Assembly: GCF_000260415.1 (NCBI RefSeq)
Contig: NZ_BACP01000057.1
Span: 1 to 64,000 of the forward strand
Source of the DNA: Liquorilactobacillus mali KCTC 3596 = DSM 20444
GTDB taxonomy: Bacteria > Bacillota > Bacilli > Lactobacillales > Lactobacillaceae
Length of the DNA stretch: 64,000 nt
Direction of reading: 5' to 3'
Shown: positions 8,952 to 17,181 of the stretch, piece after piece
How positions within the stretch are numbered: position 1 is the first letter of the stretch
Layout of the letters: the number at the start of each line of letters is the position of its first letter
Program-made: the position numbers and the translations under genes
Notes under the pieces: generated by a model
What the model was told of the DNA's origin: nothing
The model's input: only the letters and a program-made list of their open reading frames with translations
The model's database searches: none

Positions 8952-10301
8952 ATGGAAGAAGCAATCAATTCACAGAATATACAAGATGATAAAAAAGCAA
9001 GGCAATTAAAGATAAGAATGAATCAGATACAACCAACAACAACCTTTTATAAGATTTTTGTTTTAGTTTCAGCTGGTATGTTTCTAGATGCGATTGATGT
9101 CTACTTAGCGAGTGGAGTAAGCAGCTACTTGTTGGAAACAAATTGGTCAACGCTGAAACTTAACTCAATTTTTTTGGCAGTTGGTTTCTTCGGCTTATTT
9201 TTGGGATCAGTTTTTGCAGGAGTAGTGGGCGACTTTTTTGGCAGAAAAAAGGCATACCAGCTTAACTTAATAGTTTTCGGTTCTTTTACCTTGATTGGTT
9301 CATTCGCACCCAACATGTACTTCTTGATTGTCTGCCGCCTGATTGCAAGTATTGGATTAGGAACTGAAATAGTTACCGGATATGCAATGATTAATGAATT
9401 TGCACCAGTCAAGAGTCGTGGAAAATGGTGTGCACTGACCTCATTCATTGCTAACTGTGGAGCGCCAATTACAATGCTGATGTGTACCTTGTTGATTCCC
9501 CATTTCACATGGAGAATAATGTTTATTATCTCTGGAATATCGGCTTTAATCTTATGGTATTTTCGACGTAAATTACCTGAATCACCTCGTTGGAGCATTG
9601 CACATGGCCGAATAGAAGAGGCTCAAGGTGTTATTAATGAGATTGAAAACGAGATGAAAGATGAAGGAGTAGGCAAAGCTCAAATTAATTCCAAGATAAA
9701 TAGCGCCGAGGTTGCTGATGAAATTAATAGTCATTTTGGACGCAATCTCCTTGTTGCAATTTTTGCTGTTTCGGCAACAATTGTCTGCCAATATACGTTT
9801 ACTTCTTGGGTACCAACACTTTTGGTCAAGCAAGGAATTAATATCGTTTCTTCATTAGGGTTCACGACAGTGATGATGATGGGAGCCCCAGCAGGTGCAT
9901 TTTTAGGATCACAATTAGTTGATAGGATTGGTAGGAAGCCAACAATTGTTACAGCATTTATCTTAGCAGCAATCTTAGGAATTATTTATTCACGGCAAAC
10001 TGACCCAACTATTGTTATGGCACTTGGATTCTTATTGACGACTTGTTTTTATGTGTTGATGGCATCTGTTGTCGGCGTTTATGTTTCAGAGTTATTTACC
10101 ACTAAGTATCGTTTTCGTGGCGCAGGAATTGCGAACGGAATCTCTAAATTAATAACTGTAGGGATGCCAATTGGTGTTGCATGGTTACTGAGTATCTCAA
10201 ATACAACAATGATCTTTACCGTAATAAGTAGCTTTGCTGTCATTGCAGCAATTATTGTATATTTTTTTGGACCTGAAACTAACAATCAAGAAGTGGACTA
10301 A
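8952..10301 (+). CDS. MFS transporter, last gene of the leu operon
   Basis: 449-residue, twelve-helix major facilitator of the sugar/metabolite:H+ symporter type. It shows motif A GDFFGRKKAYQ between helices 2 and 3, a second loop motif DRIGRKPT between helices 8 and 9, and the LPESPRW sequence after helix 6 common in this superfamily. RBS GGGGGAAG, start 14 bases after leuD, so it is almost certainly cotranscribed under leucine attenuation. The substrate is unknown; a leucine precursor such as a branched oxo- or hydroxy-acid is an inference from context only. Confidence 0.85.
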   Translation: MEEAINSQNIQDDKKARQLKIRMNQIQPTTTFYKIFVLVSAGMFLDAIDVYLASGVSSYLLETNWSTLKLNSIFLAVGFFGLFLGSVFAGVVGDFFGRKKAYQLNLIVFGSFTLIGSFAPNMYFLIVCRLIASIGLGTEIVTGYAMINEFAPVKSRGKWCALTSFIANCGAPITMLMCTLLIPHFTWRIMFIISGISALILWYFRRKLPESPRWSIAHGRIEEAQGVINEIENEMKDEGVGKAQINSKINSAEVADEINSHFGRNLLVAIFAVSATIVCQYTFTSWVPTLLVKQGINIVSSLGFTTVMMMGAPAGAFLGSQLVDRIGRKPTIVTAFILAAILGIIYSRQTDPTIVMALGFLLTTCFYVLMASVVGVYVSELFTTKYRFRGAGIANGISKLITVGMPIGVAWLLSISNTTMIFTVISSFAVIAAIIVYFFGPETNNQEVD

Positions 10302-10371
10302 TGTTTTACAGTTCCTGCTAAAGAGTACCCTCTTTATTTCTTTAACTATTTGTTTTAAAATACTTAATTGT

Positions 10372-10386
10372 GACTAATTGTTAGTC
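10372..10386. promoter_or_regulatory. Inverted repeat upstream of the APC permease
   Basis: GACTAA, three-base spacer, TTAGTC: a perfect 6+6 inverted repeat about 115 bases upstream of the permease start. Could be an operator; no matching regulator gene is nearby. Confidence 0.3.
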
Positions 10387-10502
10387 GATTTTAGATTAAG
10401 TGAGGAAACCTTTTTTGTGTTTAGAAATAGCTACAACCATGCATAAGCCACCAAATGATAATTGTTTTACTTTATAAAACAATTAAATTTGGAGGAATAA
10501 GC

Positions 10503-11945
10503 ATGTCTAATAATTTGTTACAGTCCAAAAAGAATTATATGAGTTGGCCGGTAATTGCACTTTTAGATTTCGTAACCATCATTAGTTTTGAAAACATTTT
10601 TTATCCATTCCAAAATCAAGGGCTTTCTGTTGTTGTATCTTGGATCTTCCTATTATTTGCCTACGTAATCCCATATGAACTAATTGTCAGTCAGCTGAGT
10701 CTTACTTTTAACAATCAAAGTGGGGGATTGGCTTCCTGGGTAAGACGAGGCGGTAATGATACTCTAGGCTATTGGACTTCGTGGATGTACTGGATTCAAA
10801 GTGTTCCCTATATAGTGGACGTTTCTAATTCGGTAATTGTTTCATTTAGTTGGATGATTCTTGGAAATAATACCTTAGGTGATAGGATGTCTACATTTGA
10901 ATTTGGCTTATTGACCTTTGCGATAATACTAATATTTATCTTATTAGAAAATGCGATTAAAAACTCTTTAGAAATATTGTCACTAATCGGTGGCGGGGCA
11001 ATGTTCGTTATGTCAATGTTGTTTGTTTTATTGGCGGGTTATGCATTGATGCATGGTACGCATATCGCAACACAGCCATTTAATTTGGGAGCATTCATGC
11101 CAAACTTTAGTTTGAAATACTTCTCGACTACAGGATTACTGATTTTTGCAATGTCTGGTGCCGAACTAGCAGCTCCGTATATAGTACAAATGCGCGATCC
11201 TAAGCATGAATTTCCTAAGGCAATGTGGTTGCTGGCATTAATGACGGCATTTTTAACTATCTTTGGAACATTGTCATTAGCAGTCTTTTTCAATGCGAAT
11301 GCAATTCCACACGATTTCAAGATGAATGGTCCATATTATGCTTTTTCAATGCTTGGCGCAGAATTGGGATTAGGCAAACTTCTAATGTATATCTTTGCAG
11401 TCGTACAAGCAATTTTCATGATGGCACAATTAGCGGTTTTATTGGATGCATCGAGTCGTGTTTTTGCAGGAGATGTGGCTGATAAGTTCATGCCAAGCTG
11501 GTTAACCAAGAAAAATAAAAAAGGATTACCAGTCAATTCATATCTGATGACTACAGGATTGAGCTTGTTCTTATTATTATTGACGGGAACTTTGCCAAAT
11601 ATTAATACTATCTATAATTGGTTGTTAAATATCAATGGAATAGTTTCGCCATATAAAACATGCTGGGTATTTTTTGCATTCTTAGCAATTAGATGGCGTG
11701 ACAAAGAATTCCATTCAGATTATATATTTATTCGGAATCGTAAACTTGCATTAACTGTTGGCGGATGGTGTTTCTTGTTTACGTTTGTGTGTGCCACATT
11801 AGGTTTTATTCCACAGGATGCTGATTTTGGAACTAAGTCATTCGATTACCAATTGATAATGAACTTTATCACTGTCTTTGTTTTATTTGGGGTCGGATTC
11901 TTGTTGCCGTATCTTAGGAAGCGTGAACTCAATGAGAATGAGTAA
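10503..11945 (+). CDS. APC superfamily amino acid permease (YjeM/GadC-like)
   Basis: About 480 residues with twelve to thirteen hydrophobic helices, beginning MSNNLLQSKKNYMSWPVIAL. The opening helix with the FENIFYPFQNQG region and the GGLASWVRR loop resemble the YjeM/glutamate:GABA-antiporter branch of the APC superfamily. The start at 10503 is set by GGAGGAATAAGC directly upstream; an ATG at 10455 lacks an RBS. It has its own leader region and a strong bidirectional terminator after it. Substrate is not determined. Confidence 0.82.
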   Translation: MSNNLLQSKKNYMSWPVIALLDFVTIISFENIFYPFQNQGLSVVVSWIFLLFAYVIPYELIVSQLSLTFNNQSGGLASWVRRGGNDTLGYWTSWMYWIQSVPYIVDVSNSVIVSFSWMILGNNTLGDRMSTFEFGLLTFAIILIFILLENAIKNSLEILSLIGGGAMFVMSMLFVLLAGYALMHGTHIATQPFNLGAFMPNFSLKYFSTTGLLIFAMSGAELAAPYIVQMRDPKHEFPKAMWLLALMTAFLTIFGTLSLAVFFNANAIPHDFKMNGPYYAFSMLGAELGLGKLLMYIFAVVQAIFMMAQLAVLLDASSRVFAGDVADKFMPSWLTKKNKKGLPVNSYLMTTGLSLFLLLLTGTLPNINTIYNWLLNINGIVSPYKTCWVFFAFLAIRWRDKEFHSDYIFIRNRKLALTVGGWCFLFTFVCATLGFIPQDADFGTKSFDYQLIMNFITVFVLFGVGFLLPYLRKRELNENE

Positions 11946-11997
11946 TTGGATTTAAAATAAGAAATTAATTTGTTCGCCGTTGATACTAAAAATGAAA

Positions 11998-12046
11998 AAG
12001 AATTGATAATGTTAGCTCATGCTAATTTTTATCAATTCTTTTTTAT
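11998..12046. terminator. Bidirectional intrinsic terminator
   Basis: AAGAATTGATAA and TTATCAATTCTT form a 12-bp stem with an inner TTAGC/GCTAA extension; A-run on one side and T-run on the other. It separates the convergent APC permease and the membrane protein at 12052. Confidence 0.85.
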
Positions 12047-12051
12047 TAAAT

Positions 12052-13764
12052 TTATTGTCTATTTTTTAATTTTCTAAAGAATTTCCATCCAATATAAGTT
12101 AGGCAACTAAACCATGTAATTATAACAATGTACATGACGGGCAAGAACCAATTACCGATGTTATAACTAATAACTAGCTTATTTCTTCCTTTCTTTTGGC
12201 TCACAATAGGTGTTCCAATCTTTGTCAGGTGGTATTGATTCTTTTTGCCTGTTATTTTATGTCCATTCAAAATTAGTTTTGTATTACGGTATTTTATTAC
12301 AGGTACACTAATCATCTTTCTCTTTTTTGCATACCAAATAATAACTAATGAATTATTGTGAACACTTTTTATAAAGTGTGAATTAGCAGAAATAATATAG
12401 CGATTATACAATTTGTAATTTTTTTTGGTATTGTTATGATAACTCGGTAAATAATCAGGTGTCTTTTTCTGAACCAGTTCTAGTATTGAATTAAGATCTG
12501 TAGAATAAAGTGAATTGTGAATCTTTTTATCATTTTTAGAATTAAAAACAAGCATACCTAGATTTTTAAGAGGCGAACTATTAGTCATCCAGTATTCATA
12601 TTTTTTATTTGCGAAGGTAGTTGTTTGAAAAAGGCCCACAAGAACAACTAGTGAGAGGACACCATAAATTTTATTATTATTACTCCTAGATAGGTGATTT
12701 GAAAGAAAGTGTGCAAACAAGACACAAGCAAAAATCGTCACAATTACAAAAAAGCGGAAAGGAAATTGAAAAATTTCGAGAGGCTTTATTTGGTACTTAA
12801 TTATCAAATACCAAGGGAAAATACTGGTAGACAGAAGTGAAAATATGAAAAAATTAATACTGCAGATTTTAGCAAGTGGAGTATGACTATGCCACTTCTT
12901 TATGGATAAATAAAGAAGAAATACTATTATTGCCATAAGCGGCAACGAAGTAAAAAGCCAATAGCATCCGATTTCTGTAACAGAGTATGAATACATTTGC
13001 TTGTTTATAAATGGCAATACTAAGTTATTTGAGTGACTAATAGCGAGTAAAACAGTCCATATATTCATCGTCAGCAACAAAAAGATAAAAATAGCAATGC
13101 AGATTTTAAAAATATCTTTTTTAGGCGTTGATGATTTTAATAGCCCATAAGTAAAAAAAGGAATGTAGGTTATCACCAAAAGAATAGTACTTAGAACATG
13201 AATCTGGAGAAGCAATGAGACACACAAAGCAAGTTGAATACTATTTATCTTGTGATCGGTGATGTACTTGAATGCTGGGATTAAAGCAAGTGGGATGATT
13301 GCAGCCCCCCAGCTTGTGAATCCTTGACGAAATGTCCAATCCTGAATAGAGAAGGTCGTTAAATAAAAGCAAGCCATCGGAACCGCTACTCGAGTTTTTA
13401 TACGAGCTGTGCGCATTAAATAATACATAGAGAAACTGGCGATCATATTTAGAACAAGGCGCGAAAAGATTTGGTAGTTATACCAAGTTCTTGATAATAG
13501 TAATAATATTCCCTGTAAATAAGCAAAAATTGGACCGTATAAAGCATTAACAATTCGGCCAGATTGTTGAAATCCGTATGTAGAGATGAAATATTGAAAG
13601 TTACCGTTTTTTATTTGCATAGCAGTGTCATAAAAACGGTTGTAATGAAATAGAAAATCTGGGCCTAAAATTATTCCACCGGAAAAATATTGTGGGAGAA
13701 CTAACAGTATTGAAAACGAAATTAAACACCCAGCTACTAGTAGATGTTTCTGAAAACTTTTCAT
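12052..13764 (-). CDS. Large polytopic membrane protein, GT-C/YfhO-like
   Basis: 570 residues. An N-terminal helix is followed by an external loop with the acidic motif GPDFLFHYNRFYD, then about ten membrane helices, a soluble segment (about 380-535) and a final helix. This architecture, with Asp residues in the first extracellular loop, resembles GT-C type lipid-linked glycosyltransferases and the YfhO group, but I cannot identify donor or acceptor. RBS AGAGG ten bases before the ATG. It is a single gene. Confidence 0.6.
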   Translation of the reverse strand: MKSFQKHLLVAGCLISFSILLVLPQYFSGGIILGPDFLFHYNRFYDTAMQIKNGNFQYFISTYGFQQSGRIVNALYGPIFAYLQGILLLLSRTWYNYQIFSRLVLNMIASFSMYYLMRTARIKTRVAVPMACFYLTTFSIQDWTFRQGFTSWGAAIIPLALIPAFKYITDHKINSIQLALCVSLLLQIHVLSTILLVITYIPFFTYGLLKSSTPKKDIFKICIAIFIFLLLTMNIWTVLLAISHSNNLVLPFINKQMYSYSVTEIGCYWLFTSLPLMAIIVFLLYLSIKKWHSHTPLAKICSINFFIFSLLSTSIFPWYLIIKYQIKPLEIFQFPFRFFVIVTIFACVLFAHFLSNHLSRSNNNKIYGVLSLVVLVGLFQTTTFANKKYEYWMTNSSPLKNLGMLVFNSKNDKKIHNSLYSTDLNSILELVQKKTPDYLPSYHNNTKKNYKLYNRYIISANSHFIKSVHNNSLVIIWYAKKRKMISVPVIKYRNTKLILNGHKITGKKNQYHLTKIGTPIVSQKKGRNKLVISYNIGNWFLPVMYIVIITWFSCLTYIGWKFFRKLKNRQ

Positions 13765-13963
13765 AAGAATTAAGCCTCTTTTAAGTTATTAGATTATCCT
13801 AGCATGGAAATTATATGAAAAAGAGTGAGAAACGGCAAGTAGCAAAATTAATAATTAATTGTAATTTATAGTTATTACAGACAATTTAATTTTTAAATGA
13901 AGCATTAGAGCATAATTTATTATTTTATTTAAGATATTAAAAAAATATTGTTCAGTTGAATGA

Positions 13964-13992
13964 TTGACACTCCTGCAAGAAATAGCTATGGT
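13964..13992 (+). promoter_or_regulatory. Promoter of the DUF1003 leader transcript
   Basis: TTGACA at 13964-13969, 17-base spacer, TATGGT at 13987-13992. A start near 14000 would give a leader of about 155 bases before the DUF1003 gene. Confidence 0.65.
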
Positions 13993-14029
13993 AAATATGT
14001 ATGAAATTATGAGAATTTTAGAAAGTGTG

Positions 14030-14147
14030 GTGAGGGAAATGTCAGATAGTCATAGGTGTAGTGTAAATGGTGCTGAAGCAAAAGCTAATGGTGCTGATGA
14101 TTACGAACCCTCGCAACATAAGCGCCTAAAATAATTCAATTGAGGGG
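14030..14147 (+). promoter_or_regulatory. Leader with SD/anti-SD switch before the DUF1003 gene
   Basis: CCCTCGC at 14108-14114 is complementary to two sites. One is GTGAGGG at 14030-14036, the presumed Shine-Dalgarno of a small leader ORF (seven pairs including one G-T). The other is GAGGG(G) at 14142-14147, the Shine-Dalgarno of the DUF1003 gene. The pairings are mutually exclusive, so whether the first forms, or is opened by ribosomes, would decide whether the second SD is hidden. I do not recognise a named riboswitch class. Confidence 0.55.
14039..14134 (+). CDS. Leader small ORF (31 residues) upstream of the DUF1003 gene
   Basis: ATG with GTGAGGG just upstream, 31 sense codons, TAA. The peptide starts MSDSHRCSVNGAEAKANG, continues with an acidic-Pro stretch DDYEP and ends basic (QHKRLK). 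AATGGTGCTGA occurs twice within it. It lies wholly inside the leader RNA between the promoter and the gene. Acid/Pro-rich leader peptides that destabilise ribosomes at low Mg2+ are known upstream of Mg2+ transport genes; a similar role here is a guess. It could also be an accidental ORF inside a structured RNA. Confidence 0.45.
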   Translation: MSDSHRCSVNGAEAKANGADDYEPSQHKRLK

Positions 14148-14156
14148 AAATTGTCA

Positions 14157-14912
14157 ATGAAGAAAAATATGGAGCAAAGACTAAAATGTCTTGTAGATCA
14201 AAAGGAATATGATTTAGTAGATGGAGTTTTTCTAAAAGACCTAGATGGTTCTCTAAGAGCACTGATAAGAAGAGACTATCCTAAAGCGGCTGATAGTCAA
14301 TTTATCTGTAGTGAGCATTTAGTGCAATATCGTGTGAAAAAAATGGATCAAATGATTGCAAAAGATTACCGGCAAAATGATAAGTTAACTAGAAAATTAA
14401 CACGTGTGATGGAAAATGATGCCTATCAAATGGTAGATGTACGCGAGCAACTAGAACATTCTTTGACTTTTGGACAAAAGATAGCTGATGGAGTTGCACA
14501 TTTTGGTGGCAGCTGGGCATTTATTTTAAGTTTTGTTGGAATTATGATTTTCTGGATACTCTTAAATATATTTCATTGGTTTGGCGTACATTTCGATTCG
14601 TATCCGTTTATTTTGCTGAATCTATTTTTAAGTATGGTGGCTGCCATCCAAGCACCACTGATAATGATGAGTCAGAATCGCTCGTCTGAGTATGACCGGA
14701 TGGAGTCGCGTAATGATTATCAGGTTAATCAGAAGTCAGAAGAAGAGATTAGAGTTCTGCATTCAAAAATCGATCATTTGATTCAGCAAGATCAACCTAA
14801 CTTATTGCAAATTCAGAAGATTCAAACGGAGATGCTGGGTTCTATTGAGTCACAAGTAAGTGAATTAAGAAGATTACAACAGTATTTTGAAGAAAAAGAT
14901 AAAAAAGAATAG
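14157..14912 (+). CDS. DUF1003 family membrane protein
   Basis: About 251 residues. The centre carries two membrane helices and the DUF1003 hallmark NLFLSMVAAIQAPLIMMSQNR; the flanks are soluble, with a charged, probably coiled-coil C-terminus containing many Gln/Glu. The start at 14157 is preferred because GAGGGG lies nine bases upstream; a TTG at 14151 is too close to it. Function unknown; the family is widespread in lactobacilli. Translation is probably controlled by the leader. Confidence 0.8.
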   Translation: MKKNMEQRLKCLVDQKEYDLVDGVFLKDLDGSLRALIRRDYPKAADSQFICSEHLVQYRVKKMDQMIAKDYRQNDKLTRKLTRVMENDAYQMVDVREQLEHSLTFGQKIADGVAHFGGSWAFILSFVGIMIFWILLNIFHWFGVHFDSYPFILLNLFLSMVAAIQAPLIMMSQNRSSEYDRMESRNDYQVNQKSEEEIRVLHSKIDHLIQQDQPNLLQIQKIQTEMLGSIESQVSELRRLQQYFEEKDKKE

Positions 14913-14918
14913 TTTTAG

Positions 14919-14999
14919 CTCGGATTATGGAACACATCCATACGGAATAAATAGAGGACTAGGTCAGAATATAATTTTTGACCCAGTTCTTTTTTGTAT
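14919..14999. repeat. Dispersed intergenic repeat, copy 2 (short, right part)
   Basis: TTATGGAACACATCC...GGAATAAATAGAGGACTAGGTC block followed by hairpin AGGACTAGGTCA / TTGACCCAGTTCT (14954-14990) and a T-run. It serves as the plus-strand terminator of the DUF1003 gene. Confidence 0.75.
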
Positions 15000-15027
15000 T
15001 AAAGAATGAAAAGATAAAAAAATTTGC

Positions 15028-15075
15028 TTATTAAAAGTTTAAATGGTAATATGTATCGCATACGATATAAAAGGG
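15028..15075 (+). promoter_or_regulatory. Promoter and candidate operator of the ohrR-like operon
   Basis: TTGCTT, 17-base spacer, TAATAT, followed immediately by the inverted repeat TATCGCATACGATA (TATCG/CGATA). An operator overlapping the start region fits autorepression by the MarR-family product encoded directly after it. Confidence 0.5.
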
Positions 15076-15084
15076 AGGGAGACT

Positions 15085-15543
15085 ATGAATAACCAGAATG
15101 TTTTTTATGATGAACTGTGTCTATCCATTTACACAACAAATCGTTATTTTCACCAATTATATCAGATAGTTTTAGGCAAGTATGAGTTAACATATCTGCA
15201 ATATATGGTTTTACTGAATATAAAGCAGCAAGGGAAAAGCACTTTAGTCGTGATTTGTAGGAATTTGGATTTGGATACAAATACTTTAACACCAGTTGTT
15301 AAGAAGTTGATGATAAAGAACTGGATAAAGCGTGAGAAGTCTGTTACTGACGGACGAAGTTTTGAACTGTTTCTCACTAATAGTGCAGAACAGAAGTTTG
15401 AACTAATTCAGATTGAGATTGCAAGAATTCAAGAAAAGTTAGTAGGAGATGACCAGCAACAGTTTACCAAAATACTAAGTCAGACACATACTTTGAATAA
15501 TCGAGTACAGGAACTTATTGATGAATTAACAAATAAAAAATAA
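15085..15543 (+). CDS. MarR-family redox regulator, OhrR-like
   Basis: 152 residues with a winged-helix domain (YLQYMVLLNIKQQGKSTLVVICRNLDLDTNTLTPVVKKL) and the wing DGRSFELFLT. Near the N-terminus is DELCLSIY, matching the peroxide-sensing Cys region of OhrR (LCFALY); this Cys is residue 12 of the chosen start. OhrR repressors sense organic hydroperoxides or hypochlorite by Cys oxidation. The start at 15085 follows GGGAGGG. It is followed 14 bases later by a pyridine-nucleotide disulfide oxidoreductase instead of the usual ohr peroxidase. Confidence 0.78.
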   Translation: MNNQNVFYDELCLSIYTTNRYFHQLYQIVLGKYELTYLQYMVLLNIKQQGKSTLVVICRNLDLDTNTLTPVVKKLMIKNWIKREKSVTDGRSFELFLTNSAEQKFELIQIEIARIQEKLVGDDQQQFTKILSQTHTLNNRVQELIDELTNKK

Positions 15544-15557
15544 AAAGGTGATAAGAT

Positions 15558-16913
15558 ATGGAAAAATTTGATGTTATTTTTATTGGTAGCGGACATGCAA
15601 ACTGGCATGCAGCAGTTGATTTACAGAAAAAAGGTAAGAAAGTTGCAATAGTTGAGAAAGATCTAATTGCTGGCACATGCACTAACTATGGCTGTAACGC
15701 AAAGATTTTGTTAGATGGAGCAGCTGACCTAATTCATCAATCGCAGGCATACACAGGCATGGGTTTAAAAGGTGATTTGCATATCGATTGGCCAGAACTA
15801 ATGGCATATAAACAGGCAACAATTAATCCAATTCACTTAATGCTAGAACAGCAATTTAAAGCAGTTGGGATTGAAATTTTTAATGGGACAGCTTCTTTTC
15901 TTGATCAACATTCTATTAAAGTAGGCGAGAAAATTTTGAGTGCAACGAATTTCATAATTGGAACTGGGCAAACACCAAATCGGTTACCAGTTGATGGAAA
16001 TGAATTTCTGCATGATAGCCGTGAATTCTTAGATTTGTCGGAATTGCCAAACCGGATGACTTTTGTCGGAGCTGGGATTGTTTCATTAGAGTTTGCGATG
16101 CTTGTAAAAGCTGCGGGAACAGAAGTTTCTATTATTGAATTCGCACCTGGAGCTCTGCGCGGGTTTAATCAAAAATATGTGGGTAAATTACTGCAGCAAA
16201 TGGAAGAAATGGGAATAAAAATTTATTTTAATGAGGCTGTGCAAAAAATTCAAAAAAGAGATAATCAACTAATAGTCTCAACAGCATCTGGCCTGGAGGT
16301 TAGGACTGACTATGTACTTGATGCAACTGGCAGAATTCCAAATATAAATGGTTTGAACCTTGACGCTGCTGGAGTAGAGTATAAAAAAGGCGGAATAGTT
16401 GTTGATGATCACTTACGAACATCTGTACCACATATTTATGCTAGTGGTGATGTCATTGATAAGCAGATTCCTAGATTAACACCTACAGCAACTTTTGAAT
16501 CTAATTACTTGGCAAGTCTGTTATTAGGTGAGAATACTGAATCAATCATCTATCCTGTTATTGCAAGTGTCGTTTTCACTCTTCCAAGAATTGCACAAGT
16601 CGGATTGAGCGAGATGGATATAGAGAACAAAAAAGATAAGTATCTCATTAAGGAGATACCCTATGGTAAACGGCTACGTTTTCAAACTAAAAATGAACCT
16701 GACGCAGAAGCGACCTTAATATTTAATCGGGATTCTTATTTGGTAGGGGCAAGCGTTTATGGTGACGAAGCACCAGAATTAATTAACATCTTGGCAATGA
16801 TAATTGGTCTAAAGCTGACCCAAGATGATTTGAACAAGGCAATTCTAGCATTTCCAAGTCAAACAATTGGGTTGATTAGTATGATGGCACCTTACTTAAG
16901 AAAATCCAAGTAA
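15558..16913 (+). CDS. Pyridine-nucleotide disulfide oxidoreductase (glutathione-reductase-like, atypical C-terminus)
   Basis: 451 residues. FAD-binding GSGHANWHAA at the N-terminus, the redox-active pair C41/C46 in GTCTNYGCNAK, an NAD(P) motif GAGIVSLEFAM (about 172-182), and the second FAD motif YASGDV. It thus looks like a class I thiol-disulfide reductase. However, where glutathione reductases carry the catalytic His-Glu dyad (HPTxxE) this protein has AFPSQTIG, so the base is missing. Encoded with an OhrR-type regulator, it probably acts in thiol or oxidant stress. Its substrate is unknown. Confidence 0.75.
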   Translation: MEKFDVIFIGSGHANWHAAVDLQKKGKKVAIVEKDLIAGTCTNYGCNAKILLDGAADLIHQSQAYTGMGLKGDLHIDWPELMAYKQATINPIHLMLEQQFKAVGIEIFNGTASFLDQHSIKVGEKILSATNFIIGTGQTPNRLPVDGNEFLHDSREFLDLSELPNRMTFVGAGIVSLEFAMLVKAAGTEVSIIEFAPGALRGFNQKYVGKLLQQMEEMGIKIYFNEAVQKIQKRDNQLIVSTASGLEVRTDYVLDATGRIPNINGLNLDAAGVEYKKGGIVVDDHLRTSVPHIYASGDVIDKQIPRLTPTATFESNYLASLLLGENTESIIYPVIASVVFTLPRIAQVGLSEMDIENKKDKYLIKEIPYGKRLRFQTKNEPDAEATLIFNRDSYLVGASVYGDEAPELINILAMIIGLKLTQDDLNKAILAFPSQTIGLISMMAPYLRKSK

Positions 16914-17001
16914 AATTAACTCTTCAAAGGTTGCAGTATGACCACTTCTTGAAGAATTATTAATAAATTAAATTATGAACATGTAATCAGTGATTCAAAC
17001 A

Positions 17002-17048
17002 GGATCTAGTTAATTTCCTACAAAGGAAGTTAACTGGATCCCTTTTTG
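17002..17048 (+). terminator. Intrinsic terminator after the disulfide reductase gene
   Basis: GGATCTAGTTAATTTCCT and AGGAAGTTAACTGGATCC pair with minor mismatches around ACAA, followed by CTTTTTG. The rest of the 268-base gap to the AraC gene shows nothing further. Confidence 0.85.
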
Positions 17049-17181
17049 TTATTCAAGCTAAATAAATCGCGTACGTTTAAGTGAGATAAAAAATTCTCGC
17101 AACGAAATTGTATAGTTTCTTTAAAGAGTATGAGTTGGAGAAGACTAGGTTACCAGCCGAATAAATATTATATGGTAACCA

